Below are positions 34,242 to 46,261 of a stretch of 64,000 nucleotides of DNA, one piece after another (positions within the stretch are counted from its first letter, which is position 1; every line of letters starts with the position of its first letter). Where the stretch lies: positions 56,817,466 to 56,881,465 of the forward strand of contig NC_134082.1 of assembly GCF_000715075.1 (NCBI RefSeq). The letters are read 5' to 3'. Under the pieces are notes generated by a model. That model ran no database searches, was not told where the DNA came from, and saw nothing but the letters and a program-made list of their open reading frames with translations. Position numbers and translations under genes: made by a program. The stretch is from Nicotiana tabacum. Its lineage: Eukaryota > Streptophyta > Magnoliopsida > Solanales > Solanaceae.

Positions 34242-35818
34242 TATAAGCACGTGATTTTTGCCCTATATGAGAATTACTCCCAAAAAATTCAAAATAAAAC
34301 AATTTTCCTTTGTGTGTAATTTTTGAATTTTTGTGGCATTTTTGGATAATTATTTGTATTTTTGTTTGTGCATGTTTATTTGTTATATTAATAAAAAATA
34401 TAAAAATATGTCGCATTTGCATTTAATATTTAATTCTACAGTTCGGAGTAATTAAGTTTGTTTTACAAAATGAAAAAAAAATCATAAAAATATGTATTTT
34501 GCATTTTTAGCATTTAACGTACAAATTGTGTGATTTTATCGTTAATTGCTATTTAATTGTGTGTTAATTGTTATTAGGAGTTAATTAGTATTTTGAGATA
34601 ATTTTGGGTTTTATAATTTAATCTTAGCATTTTTAGCTTTATTAATTAGGAAATTGAATAAATAGAAAAGAACAAAAATAGAAGAAAACCGGATTGTGCC
34701 TTTTCTTAAAATTTAAACCACAAGCCCAAAAGAAACAAACCCATACCGGGCCAACTCAACCCGGTCCGCCCCATAACCAAACCACCCGCCCAACCTCCCA
34801 TCTTCACTTCATTTTCATTTTTCACAAACAAACCCTAAACCTAAACATCTGCCCCCCCTCTCTTCTTCTCCAAACCAAGCACCCCAAGCTCCCAACCATG
34901 GCTGCCTCCTCTTCTCCTTCAACACACACGCACGCATACCTTCGAGACCCAGCACCCCCATCGCCCCTGCTTCGTCTTCGTCGTTGAGCTCGAGCTCCCA
35001 TGGCTGCCATCTTCTTCGTCTTCTCCATGTCTAGCTCAAGCTCGACAATGGCTGCCCCTTCATCTTCATCTTCTCATCTCAAACGACCACTCAGCTCACA
35101 TCGCCATTGACGCAGCAGCTGCCCCGTCTTCCATCTTCCTTCAACCAATGACCAGCCATGAACGACCCTGCTGCCTTTTCTTTTTTGTCAAGCTCCAGTA
35201 GCCATCGCGCGAGCCGCCAGGCTTCACCTTCTTCGTCATCGTCACGTCGCCGGAAAACCTTCATCGAGACCCAGCTCCACCAAGCCAACCCGTCACCTTG
35301 CTGCTTCCTTCATCGTCTTCGACCAAACGACTCTACTGTGTCATCACTGCTGCTGCCCATCGTCCATGACTGCTCCAGCAGCGTCGCTGCTGCTCCTCCG
35401 TCCAGCCAGTAGCACGCCAATGCTACGTTTAACTGCTTCTTCGTTGGTCGTCTTCGTCGTCGAGTTATTTTGGTGCGATAATTGTTTCCGGGCAGATTTA
35501 TTTCCGTTCGAGTTCGTCGTTGTTCCAATCCGGTTAGTTGGTTTAAGTTTCATTTATGTCCGTATTTTGTTTGATATTTTCGGATCCGAAATTAATATAA
35601 GTTTGATTCTTTTCTTGTTCGTTATTTTCACTTTGATTATTTCTTCATTTTGTTTTATTCATTTGTTCTTGTTTAGTTTTAATATAGAAATGTATTAGTC
35701 AATTGAATCCTTTACCTTGTTTGTAAAATTGTTAGATTTAGTTTGAGGTGCCATTGATTATTGAGTTTAGTGATTTGAATCTGTTTAGTTGTTCCGTTTA
35801 AGTTTAATTCGAATTTGA
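34242..35818 (+). mobile_element. Truncated 5' LTR of layer 2D
   Basis: Starts TATAAGCACGTGATTTTTGC (TG mutated to TA). Similarity to the 3' LTR ends at AATTCGAATTTGA (35818, equivalent to 42166). The Ser/Pro/Ala-rich frames at 34694-35698 recur in the other LTR. Confidence 0.88.
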
Positions 35819-36424
35819 TCCGGCACTGAAGGCCATTACAACCATTGCCGAGATAGAAGAAAAGCCATAAAATGGTTGCCAAACATGAAAGTTCTCCATC
35901 AGACGGAAGTCTCGGTAGCCAGTCTTGCTATCCTTTCTGCATCCAGATTATCTCAGGGTGTGATCCAGATGTTTTACTTTATTGTCTTACTTTCTTGTAT
36001 AAACCCTTCTATATTCAAAAAATTCAAAAAAAATATAATCAAAATCAAGAAAAAAAATGAATTAATATATCACTGTCTAGGAATGTCTCTTCTCTTAATC
36101 TTGTCATTTTTCTTTCTTATTCTCTTTTTAGTTCTGTTAAATACAGATTTCAAAAACATGACATGCTTGCGGACTTCATGCCCAGATCCTGAAAGCTGTC
36201 AAACCTCGAAATAATGAATCAATGATTAGATCGCAATGAAGATAAAGTTTAAGGAAATAAGACAAAGTGTTGGAACATCTGAAGGAAAATTTGTTCTAGA
36301 TTGAAAAGGTCTATACATTGTAACAAGAGTACTGCCAAAAGAGTGCGTTGTACTTGGGACACGTCAAAGGAAATGTCCCTAAAACAACTACCAATGCAAA
36401 TGCAGTCAAAAGGTACTCTGTTTG
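35819..36424 (+). pseudogene. Integrase C-terminal remnant of layer 2D
   Basis: Near 36280-36424 the plus strand reads EGKFVLD, a stop, KGLYIVTRVLP, a frameshift, then ALYLGHVKGNVP and NANAVKRYSV with a stop at 36424. This is the end of a Tat polyprotein. The 35819-36270 stretch before it is not recognisable. Confidence 0.7.
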
Positions 36425-38280
36425 ATCCTCCATATAGCATTAATATTCTCCGATTGGGATGAAGAAGGCTTTTATTCTCGCTACCCAAACACTATCAACC
36501 CTTTGCAAACCCTTTGAGCCGGTTATCATTCTTTGACTTCCCTCATTCAAACCTAAAAAAAACAAAAAAAAGAAGAGAAAAAAGAAAGAATTGGAAAAAT
36601 GAAAAATGAAATAGAAGGAAAAGAAAAAAAAGGAAGAAAAGACAAAGAAAATGAAATGAAAAAAATGAAAAAGGAAAGGAAAAGAAAAAGAAAACAAAAT
36701 AAAAAAAACACACAAAAAAAAATCCAAAAACAAAAGTTTCCTGAACTACGTTCGACTTGCTTCCAAAAGGATACGTAGGCAACCTCTCTCTAGGGTTCAG
36801 TCACACCAAAATAAAAATCCAAAGTCCCCTAAAAGTGAAACTAGGGCAGAAGTTATAATGGTTCGACAATGATCCCGTCCAAAAGGTTCCAAAGTTGTAG
36901 TTCAATCCAAATTCTTTTCACCCCAAACCTTGTTCAAGTCCTTCTGATCAATCGGCAAAGCGGATCAAAATGGGAGGATGGAGTTATTTGGATCTGATAC
37001 AACAAAATGAGAGGAATAAAATGAGAGAGTCTTATTGGTGAAAACCCACACGGCACCGTAAGGCGACGGTAAGCAAAGAAAATCAAAATGAGAGTCTTGT
37101 TAGTGAAAACCCACACGGGCACTATAAGGCGATGGTGAGAATAGAAGTGGGGTGGGTCAGCTCGTGAAAACCCATAAAGGGCGCCCATGATCGAAAATAA
37201 GATCCTCACAGCTATCAGTATCAACAGAGTCCTGGCAAGGTTCCTCAGTTTCAAGGCAAAGTTGTGATGAATTTCTGAGACTCAGACGGTTTACACAGAT
37301 CAAGTATCCAGTCCAAATGGCATGTCATGTTCATTGAAGTCCCCATGCACTCCAGATAAGTCCTTCTTTCTTTTCCCCGGAAGGGACACTTTTTTAAAAC
37401 TCATTCTCCATTTCATTGTTTGTTTTCTTTGAATCCCTTTCGGTCTAACACTCTTTCGAAACTGAGACAAAGAAAAGATGGCAAGACTGATTTACAGGGT
37501 TCTCATTTGGTACGGGCTAATGTGCAAAAGATACCCGGCTTCAGCAGGTGCATCAAGTCGACCTCGATTGGCCATGTGGGCCGCTGATCCGGAATTGAAA
37601 ACTCTTGAAAGGAGAAAATCAAATCGAAGTGCTTATAAAGGCGAAATAAAGTTTAAAGAGGTTAAGTCCCACGCGACTAGCCGTTGTAGCAAAGTTTGAA
37701 GAGCCAAAGGTTCTCCAATGCTCAAAAAAAAAAAGGAAGTCAGAAGGAAAGACATACGAAGGCGAAATAAAGGTGGAAGTTGAGTTCCACCGACTAACCA
37801 TCGTGGCAAAGTCTGGAATAATCAGAGGTTCTCCAGGGCCTGAAATGAATCGATCCTCAGGGAGCAAATAGTTGCAGTTGAGATCTTCATCAACGAAATT
37901 GGGCCGTGATCGAGTGATCAAAACTAACCAAGGCCACAAAACCAACCACTGTTTCAAACTAATAGTTGTTCTTTGTTTGAAAAATTGAAACAGGTGCAAT
38001 CCAAAGCAACCGTGCAAGAAGCAGGTGCAACCAAAAAGGAAAAGAAATGCACAAGTGCAAGAAACAGCTTTGCAGCAAGGAATCAACCCAAAAGGGAAGT
38101 TTCTTCCAAATTCTTTCCTGCATTTTTACTAAACAAAAAATAAAATAAAATAAAAAAAAACGAAAAGAGAAATAAGAAGAAAATTCCGAAAAAGGGTTGA
38201 TTTAGAATCCCCAATATCAACATATTTTTCACCAATATTAGGGTTTCAATCCCTAAGTTGAGATTTTAGACATAGGGCCT
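36425..38280 (+). mobile_element. 3' non-coding region of layer 2D, part 1
   Basis: No gene. It contains a nearly pure A/G tract at 36549-36736, a GTAGGCAACCTCTCT-type block near 36775 of the kind seen in Ogre-like 3' regions, and repeated GTGAAAACCCACACGG words near 37035-37175. A short duplicated motif CGAAATAAAG with AGTTCCAC recurs at about 37640-37690 and 37760-37800. Confidence 0.6.
36549..36736 (+). repeat. Purine-rich low-complexity tract
   Basis: About 190 bases almost only A and G on the plus strand (AAAGAAAAGAAAA words). The Phe-rich minus-strand frames over it are artefacts. Confidence 0.9.
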
Positions 38281-38284
38281 CCAT

Positions 38285-39850
38285 TCCCTAGTCACCTTTG
38301 CCAACATTAGGGCTCCAATCCCTAAGTTAAGACTTTAGACATAGGGCCTCCATTCCCTAGTCACCTTTGCCAACATTAGGGCTCTAATCCCTGAGTTGAG
38401 CGATTTTCTTTTAGCTGACATTAGGGCTCCTATCCATAAGTTGAGCGATTTTCTTTTAGCTGACATTAGGGCTCCAATCCCTGAGTTGAGCGATTTTCTT
38501 TTAGCCGACATTAAGGCTCCAATCCCTGAATTGAGCGATTTTCTTTTAGCCGACATTAGGGCTCCAATCCCTGAGTTGAGCGATTTTTTTTAGCCGACAT
38601 TAGGGCTCCAATCCCTGAGTTGAGCGACTTTCTTTTAGCCGACATTAGGGCTCCAATCCCTGAGTTGAGTGATTTTCCTATAGCCGATATTAGGACTCCA
38701 ATCCCTGAGTTGAGCGATTTTCTTTTAGCCGACATTAGGGCTCCAATCCCTGAGTTGAGCGATTTTCCTTTTAGCCGACATTAGGGCTCCAATCCCTGAG
38801 TTGAGCAATTTTCCTTTAGCCAACATTAGGGCTCCAATCCCTGAGTTGAACAATTTTCTTTTAGCCGACATTAGGGCTCCAATCCCTGATTTGAGCAATT
38901 TTCCTTTAGCCTACATTAGGGCTCCAATCCCTTAGTTGAGCGATTTTCTTTTAGCCGACATTAGGGCTCTAATCCCTGAGTTGAGCAATTTTCCTTTAGC
39001 CGACATTAGGGTTCCAATCCCTAAGTTGAGCAATTTTCTCTTAGCCGATATTAGGACTCCAATCCCTAAGTTGAGCAATTTTCTCTTAGCCGACATTAGG
39101 GCTCCAATCCCTGAGTTGAGCAATTTTCCTTTAGCTGACATTAGGGCTCCAATCCCTGAGTTGAGCAATTTTTCTTTTAGCCGACATTAGGGCTCCAATC
39201 CCCGAGTTGAGCAATTTTCCTTTAGCCGACATTAGGGCTCCAATCCCTAAGTTGAGCAATTTTCTCTTAGCCGATATTAGGACTCCAATCCCTAAGTTGA
39301 GCAATTTTCTCTTAGCCGACATTAGGGCTCCAATCCCTGAGTTGAGCAATTTTCCTTTAGCTGACATTAGGGCTCCAATCCCTGAGTTGAGCAATTTTTC
39401 TTTTAGCCGACATTAGGGCTCCAATCCCCGAGTTGAGCAATTTTCCTTTAGCCGACATTAGGGCTCCAATCCATAAGTTGAGCAATTTTCTCTTAGCCGA
39501 CATTAGGGCTCCAATCCCTGAGTTAAGCAATTTTCCTTTAGCCGACATTAGGGCTTCAATCCTTGAGTTGAGCAATTTTTCTTTTAGCCGACATTAGGGC
39601 TCCAATCCCTGAGTTGAGCAATTTTTCTTTTAGCCGACATTAGGGCTCCAATCCCTGAGTTGAGCAATTTTCCTTTAGCCGACATTAGGGCTCCAATCCC
39701 TGAGTTGAGCAATATTCTTTTAGCCGACATTAGGGCTGCAATCCCTGAGTTGAGCAATTTTCTTTTAGCCGACATTAGGGCTCCAATCCCTGAGTTGAGC
39801 GTTTTGCCTTTTGCGACATTAGGGCTCCAATCCCTGAGTTGCGCCTTTTA
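38285..39850 (+). repeat. 45-bp tandem array (about 34 copies) in a retrotransposon 3' region
   Basis: The unit is GACATTAGGGCTCCAATCCC then TGAGTTGAGCRATTTTCYTT and TAGCC. Copies are nearly uniform from about 38400 to 39800 and decay at both ends. Because 45 is a multiple of three, both strands stay open, giving a 15-residue repeat; I do not read these as genes. A 226-bp block repeats at 39021 and 39247, so higher-order units have begun to form. Unlike CRISPR there are no unique spacers. Confidence 0.93.
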
Positions 39851-40580
39851 GACTTGAGGTTTCCAATCCCCTCATCAATTCCGTAGATTTTTATGGCAAT
39901 TAACTCGCGAAATTTTCCTAGTAAAACTGGGGCAAAACAATTTCGTTCGTTTGTTTGTTTGGTTGTCTGAGCAGGTTTGACCCCGAAGAACAGGGATCGA
40001 GATGACCTACGGAGTGAGTCTCAATCCAGAATAAAGAAAGGAAGGAAAGAACAAAAGAAGATGAGCCCAAATACTGGAGCAAACAAAGTGCAGATCGCTC
40101 AAAATCTGATTGAAGTCACGAGCTCCACCAATCCCGCTTCACTCAATGCTGCAGAAATAAACAAGCACCTACAACTTGCAAGCATCAAGATTCAGATCGA
40201 AGTCTACAGGCAGAATCAGCCAAGACTCAAGATCAAGTTACGAAAGAATTATAGATAGGAATCTTGTAACTAGTAGTTGATAGGCATAGCTATCTTAGCT
40301 TTGATTTTTCTTTTTTATGTAATAAGGAGGTCAGTGAGCAGTAGCAGCAGCAACAACAACAGTAACAGTAAATTCGCAGCGTCATGGTAGTCCCAGCTAC
40401 CAAAACTTCCCGAACTACATTGACCTGATTCCTGTTTAGCCCGGGATATGTAGGAAACCTCTGAAGCAAAGGTTCGGTCAAATCTTTCACAAAATGCTTC
40501 ACACGGAGTATTCCAACGGGCAAAAATCGCTCGTATCCGCTTACTTTGTCTTTGCACGAAAACTCTTCGTGTTTTCGGAC
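39851..40580 (+). mobile_element. 3' non-coding region of layer 2D, part 2
   Basis: No convincing gene. Frame 39977-40258 (93 codons, Lys/Asn/Gln-rich) shows no known domain. CAG/CAA triplets lie near 40336-40370. Confidence 0.55.
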
Positions 40581-40593
40581 AAAGAGGGGCAGC
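40580..40593 (+). other. Polypurine tract (layer 2D)
   Basis: CAAAGAGGGGCAGC directly before the 3' LTR start TGTAAGCACG, a form seen in Ogre/Tat-type elements. Confidence 0.8.
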
Positions 40594-43500
40594 TGTAAGC
40601 ACGTAATTTTTGCCCTATATGAGAATTACTCCCAAAAAATTTAAAATAAAATAATTTTCCTTTGTGTGCAATTTTTGAATTTTCGTGGCATTTTTGGATA
40701 ATTATTTGTATTTTTGTTTGTTCATATTTATTTGTTATATTAATAAAAAATATAAAAATATGTCGCATTTGCATTTTATATTTAATTCTACAGTTAGGAG
40801 TAATTAAGTTTGTTTTACAAAATGAAAAAAAAGCATAAAAATATGTATTTTGCATTTTTATCATTTAACGTCCAAATTGTGTGATTTTATCGTTAATTGC
40901 TATTTAATTGTGTGTTAATTGTTATTAGGAGTTAACTAGTATTTTGAGATAATTTTGGGTTTTATAATTTAATCTTAGCATTTTTAGCTTTATTAATTAG
41001 GAAATTGAATAAATAGAAAAGAACAAAAATAGAAGAAAACCGGATTGGGCCTTTTCTTCAAATTTAAACCACAAGCCCAAAAGAAACAAACCCATACCGG
41101 GCCAACTCAACCCGGTCCACCCCATAACCAAACCACCCGCCCAACCTCCTATCTTCACTTCATTTTCATTTTTCACAAACAAACCCTAAACCTAAACATC
41201 CCCCCCCTCTCTTCTTCTCCAAACCAAGCACCCCAAGCTCCCAACCATGGCTGCCTTCTCTTCTCCTTCAACACACACGCACGCACACCTTCGAGACCCA
41301 GCACCCCCATCGCCCCAGCTTCGTCTTCGCCGTTGAGATCGAGCTCCCATGGCTGCCATCTTCTTCGTCTTCTCCATGTCTAGCTCAAGCTCGACAATGG
41401 CTGCCCCTTCACCTTCATCTTCTCATCTCAAACGACCACTCAGTTCACATCGCCATTGATGCAGTAGCTGCCCCGTCGTCCATCTTCCTTCAACCAACGA
41501 CCAGCCATGAACGACCCTGCTGCCTTTTCTTTTTCGTCAATCTCCAGCAGCCATCGCGCGAGCCGCCAGGCTTCACCTTCTTCGTCGTCGTCACATCGCC
41601 GGAAAACCTTCGTCGTGACCCAGCTCCACCAAGCCAGCCCGTTACCTTGCTGCTTCTTCATCGTCTTCGACCAAACGACCCTACTGTGTCATCACTGCTG
41701 CTGCTCGTCGTCCATGGCTGCTCCAGCAGCGTCGCTGCTGCTGCTCCGTCCAGCCAGTAGCACGCCACTGCTACGTTCAGCTGCTTCTTCGTTGGTCGTC
41801 TTCGTCGTCGAGTTATTTTGGTGCGATAATTGTTTCCGGGCAGATTTGTTTCCATTCGAGTTCGTCGTTGTTCCAATCCGGTTAGTTGGTTTAAGTTTCA
41901 TTTCTGTCCATATTTTGTTTGATATTTTCGGATCCGAAATTAGTATAAGTTTGATTCTTTTCTTGTTCGTTATTTTCACTTTGATTATTTCTTCAGTTTG
42001 TTTTATTCATTTGTTCTTGTTTAGTTTTAATATAGAAATTTATTAGTCAATTGAATCCTTTACCTTGTTTGTAAAATTGTTAGATTTAGTTTGAGGTGCC
42101 ATTGATTATTGAGTTTAGTGATTTGAATCTGTTTAGTTGTTCCGTTTAAGTTTAATTCGAATTTGAACTACTATTTTGTTTGTCATTGTTATTGAATCTG
42201 AAAGTAGGTTTGTTGTTAAAAAAAATATTGTTTAGTCAAAATAATTCCAGTTGTTTCATTGTTGTTCATCATTTAGTTTGAATTTGTTGATTGAATTTGA
42301 TTAAAAATTGGTTATAGTTGCTATATTTTGGTTAATTGATTTAGGTGAATTTGTTATAGCTGATGGGGGTAGAACGATAATTTTACTAATTTCCGAGGGA
42401 TATTTTTGGAATTGAAAATTTGAGCAATTATTTAATCTGAGTGCTCCGTCCACTAGGCATTAACAATATTAAAATAGTACATGGTGGGGGACAAGACATA
42501 AATTAGTGGGGAGGTGATATATTTGTTTAATATAATGGGGGACAAGACACAAGATAGTGGGGAATAACTCTTTATTTTAATATAGTGGGGGCCATGACAC
42601 AAAATAGTGGGGAATAATTCATTTGTTTAAGGTAGTGGGGAACAAAGCATGCAATCATGGGAATATTTCGGGGAGTGGTTCAAGGCAAGAGTCTTGTTAT
42701 AAATAGAGTCATTCTATGACACCAAAAAGAAGAGACTTTTGGAGGGAGACTTTTGAGGAGAGACTTTGAGAGAAGAAAAAAGAAAGTTGAGAGAGTTGAC
42801 TGAATTTTGAGAAATCGGAATTTGAGAGCAAAAAGAGAAAATTAAGTTGAACTTTTACTTGAATAATTTCCGTTTGCCTTTCCTTGAGTGTTATTCAAAA
42901 TCAGTAAACTACTGCATCTTGTATCCGTCTCTCTCCTGCTTTGACTGCGATTGCATTTTGGTACTGTTGGTTTTCAATCTGTTACTGGGTTATTCTACTG
43001 GTCGTTACTGGTCTTGCTGTGTTGCTGAACCTGTTGTTGCTGTGTATTTACACTACTGCTACTTCTACTGATCTTCATCTTCTTTCCTTGCTTTCCAAAT
43101 ACCAGGTACACAAACTGATACACTGGTTCATCTTGTAAGCTACTCGAAACATGAATGCAAAAATGGGAAAGATTTGAAGCTGTAGTTTAATGTAGTCTTT
43201 TCTTTCTTTTACTGTCTGTATTTAGAATATTCTACGCGCTGCACCAGTAAACTCTTTAAATGACTCACTTTCGAAAACTCAACAATAATAACTCGTGAGC
43301 ATGTAAATAAGTTAGAATTCTTTTTCTTTCATTATAGAGACAAACGAAATAGAAAACATAGTCACTATAGGTCGATCCTTTTAAAACAAAAATAAGGCAT
43401 GCCTTGCCAAACAAAAATGCAAATTGCGGGGCCCTCAATAATTGGTCATAATAAAATACTTAGAATTTGGGATGGGCCGTTTTAGCGAATTTTTACGGCC

Positions 43501-44073
43501 TTCCTCAAATATGATAACGCGTTAGACTTTTTAGGCGCGATTTTTAATTAAATTACATTCTTCAATTCGGGTGCGCATTTATGTGACCCAAATCCAAATC
43601 TCAACAGAGTCGGAATGTATTAACAACCACGGGCGCATTGATTGTGACGTGATTCGAAATGCATTTTCACGACGTTGCAATTCCATAAAAAATAAATAAT
43701 AATAAAAGCGGTTTAAACCTAATAAAAGCACACAAGTTATAACATGAATTAAAATCAGATATTTAGCCATTATAACAATTTAAGCGACCGTGCTAGAACC
43801 ACGGGATCCGTGGGTGCCTAACACCTTCCCTCGGGTCAACAGAATTCCTTACTTAGAATTTCTGGTTCGCAGACTTCATTTGGAAAGTCGGAAATTTCCT
43901 CGATTTGGGATTCAAGATAAACCGGTGACTTGGGACACCAAAAGCCAAACCTTTCCCAAGTGGCGACTCTGAATTAAATAAATAATCTCATTTTCGAATA
44001 TTGTCACTTAAATTGGAAAAACTCCCTCACGCATTTATCCTTCGGGGTTGGCGCGCAAAAAGGAGGTGTGACA
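40594..44073 (+). mobile_element. 3' LTR of layer 2D (3480 bp)
   Basis: Starts TGTAAGCACGTAATTTTTGC and ends GGAGGTGTGACA, followed by CAAAC. The largest frame (41507-42046, 179 codons, Ser/Ala-rich) corresponds to split frames in the 5' LTR and is not a gene. Three or four degenerate copies of a TAGTGGGGGACAAGACACAA-type unit of about 57 bases lie at 42470-42650. Confidence 0.88.
42698..42706 (+). promoter_or_regulatory. LTR TATA box (layer 2D)
   Basis: TATAAATAG followed about 35 bases on by a purine-rich leader (GAGACTTTTGGAGG repeats). This part of U3 is deleted from the 5' LTR, so the element has no promoter in the proper place. Confidence 0.6.
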
Positions 44074-44078
44074 CAAAC

Positions 44079-44724
44079 TATCCGATGGCCATCTGAAATC
44101 ATCCCGAGACCCTCAAGACTTCAACCAAACTTACCAACAAGTTATATACCACTATTCAAACTTATTCAAATCTTCGGAACACTCAAAACAACATCAAAAC
44201 ACTATATCACTCTCGGATTCATGTCTAAGGATTTCCAAACTTTCGAATTCCACAAACGATACAAAAACTATCAAACCTCACCCGAATGACCTGAAATTTT
44301 GCACACACGTAACAAATGACACAAGGAACTACTTCAATTTCTGGAATTCCATTCCGACCCCGACATCAAGATTTCCTCTGCCGACCGAAAAACGCCAAAT
44401 TTCCAATTTCGCCAATTCAAGCCTAAATCTATCACGGACCTCCAAAATACATTCTGAATACGCTCCTAAGACCAAAATTACCTAACGAAGCTATCCGAAC
44501 CATTAGAATTCACATCCGAGACCTTCTACTCATAAGTTAATATTCGGTTGACTTTTCTAACTTAAGCTTCTAAATAAGAGACTAAGTGTCTCATTTCACT
44601 CTAGGACCACTTCAAACACAAAACAACCAGCACAATATGATGAAATATAGCTGAACAACACATAAGAAGTAGAAATTGGGAGATCGGGACTGTAGCTCAT
44701 GAAACGACCAGCAGGGTCGTTATA
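44079..44724 (-). mobile_element. 3' LTR of layer 1D, proximal part
   Basis: Resumes the LTR interrupted at 34241 and matches 51280-51913 of the other LTR. It ends CGTTATA on the plus strand where the partner ends TGTTACA. Confidence 0.87.
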
Positions 44725-44740
44725 TCCTCCCCTTGTTTAA
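44725..44740 (-). other. Polypurine tract (layer 1D)
   Basis: Minus strand TTAAACAAGGGGAGGA abuts the LTR. The inverted repeat CGTTCGAGGACGAACG (44760-44745) lies just upstream on that strand. Confidence 0.85.
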
Positions 44741-44785
44741 CAAACGTTCGTCCTCGAACGAGTTAAGGAACATACCTAAAGCCTC

Positions 44786-45289
44786 AAATATGTGAGGATA
44801 TTTGCTCCACATCCCCCGCTCTATGTCCCGGAAGGCCTCCTCCACTGGCCGACTTCTCCACTGCACTTTTACTAAAGCTACATCCTTTGATCTCAAATTT
44901 CAGACTTCTCGCTCCAAAATAGCCACTGGCTCCACATCATAAGTCAAATCACCGTCTAACTGAACCGTGCTAAAATATAATACATGAGACAGATCGCCAA
45001 TATACATCCGGAGCATAGAAATATGAAATACCAGATGCACACTCGACATGCTAGGTGGCAAGGTCAGCTCATAAGCCACCTCCCCAACCCTTCGAAGAAC
45101 CTCAAAAGGCCCAATGAACTGAGGACTCAATTTACCCTTCTTCCCAAATCTGATAAAACCCTTCATGGGTGAAACCTTCAGTAGAACCTTCGCCACAACC
45201 ACGTAAGACACATCATGAACCTTCCTGTCAGCATACCTCTTTTGTCTTGACTGCACTATAAGAAGCCGCACCTGAATCACTTTCACCTT
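44786..45289 (-). pseudogene. Integrase C-terminal region and chromodomain of layer 1D
   Basis: Frame 45286-44900 (128 codons) reads QSRQKRYADRKVHDVSY, SPQFIGPFEVLRRVGEVAYE and SVHLVFHISMLRMY, then PVAILEREV before a TGA at 44902-44900. Past that stop the frame continues NLRSKDVALVKVQWRSRPVE and EAF, the chromodomain core. The stop is a likely CGA to TGA change. A chromodomain would steer integration to marked chromatin; this defines the chromovirus clade. Confidence 0.88.
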
Positions 45290-46250
45290 GTCTAAAGCAT
45301 CCTATACCAAGTCTGTACCCAAAAGCATAGTCTCGCCCGGCTCAAACCAATCTATTGGAGATCTACACCATCTCCCATATAAAGCCTCATATGTAGCTAT
45401 CTAAATACTTGTCTGATAACTGTTGTTATATGCAAACTCTGCGAGCGATAGAAACTGATCCTATGAACCCCCAAAATCAATGACACAAGCGTGCAACATA
45501 TCCTCCAATATCTAAATAGTGCGCTCGGACTGCCCGTCCGTCTGAGGGTGAAAATTTTTTCTAATCTCAACCGGAGTGCCCAACTCTCGCTACACGACCC
45601 TCCAAAACTGCAATGCCTCTATCTGAAATGATGGAAACTGGGACACCATGCAGCCAAACGATCTCTCGGATATAAATCTCAGCTAACCGCTCTGAAGAAT
45701 AAGTAGTACACAGAGAAATGAAGTGCGTGGACTTGGTTAACCGATCCACAAACACCCAAATAGCATCAAACTTCCTCAATGTCCGTGGGAGTCCAACTAC
45801 AAAATCCATGGTGACCCGCTCCCACTTCCACTCTAAAATATCTATCTACTGAAGCAAGCCACCCGATCTCTGATGCTCATATTTCACCTGCTGACAATTG
45901 AGACACCGAACTACAAATCCTACTATATTTTTCATCATTCTCCTCCACCAGTAGTGCTGTCTCAACTCCTGATACATTTTTTAGGCACCTGGATGGATGG
46001 AATACCGCGAGCTATAAGCTTCCTCCAGAATCAACTCCCAAAGCCCATCCACATTGGGCATACATATCCGAACCTGCATCCTCAATACTCCGTTATCACC
46101 AATAGTAACATCTCTGGTATTGTCGTGCTGAACTTATCCTTGAGGACAAGCAAATGAGGATCATCATACTGACGCTATCTGATGCGATCAAACAAGAATG
46201 ACCGACAAACCACACAAGTTAAGACCCAATTGAGCTCTGAAATATCCAAC
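45290..46250 (-). pseudogene. Integrase zinc-binding region and core of layer 1D
   Basis: The zinc region around 45980-45870 reads HYWWRRMMKNIVG and CLNCQQVKYEHQ. The core starts MDFVVGLPRTLRKFDAIWVF at 45809 with VDRLTKSTHFIS (first Asp) and IISDRG (second Asp). A small deletion and frameshift follow near 45590, and a further frame has HPQTDGQSERT with the catalytic Glu kept, then DFGGS and LSLAEFAYNNSYQ. Several TAG/TGA stops. Confidence 0.85.
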
Positions 46251-46261
46251 CTCAAACACCA

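Larger units (their letters stand above)
34242..44073 (+). mobile_element. Layer 2D: Tat/Ogre-type element, gag and most of pol deleted
   Basis: TSD CAAAC at 34237-34241 and 44074-44078 is exact. The 5' LTR (34242-35818) matches the first 1.57 kb of the 3' LTR (40594-44073) and then stops. What follows is an integrase tail, a 3' non-coding region with a tandem array, and the PPT. A single deletion thus removed the rest of the 5' LTR, PBS, gag, protease, RT and most of integrase. The first base pair is TA instead of TG. Confidence 0.88.

Noticed and set aside
34822..35028. Arg-rich minus-strand frame, possibly a small host peptide
   Set aside because: Repeated at 41192-41377 in the partner LTR, CT-rich leader-like sequence on the other strand; no independent support.
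38285..39850. CRISPR-like array
   Set aside because: Units are directly adjacent with no unique spacers, and the context is a plant retrotransposon.
38335..39851. Many frames on both strands with a 15-residue repeat (NSGIGALMSAKRKLL and its reverse)
   Set aside because: Period 45 is divisible by three, so frames stay open by construction; the array is non-coding DNA of a retrotransposon.
40290..40602. Minus-strand Cys/Leu-rich frames
   Set aside because: Produced by CAG/CAA triplets and the PPT/LTR start of layer 2D; no domain.
41507..42046. 179-codon Ser/Ala-rich frame, second longest in the window
   Set aside because: It lies inside the 3' LTR of layer 2D, is split into several frames in the 5' LTR copy (35158-35698), and has biased composition only.
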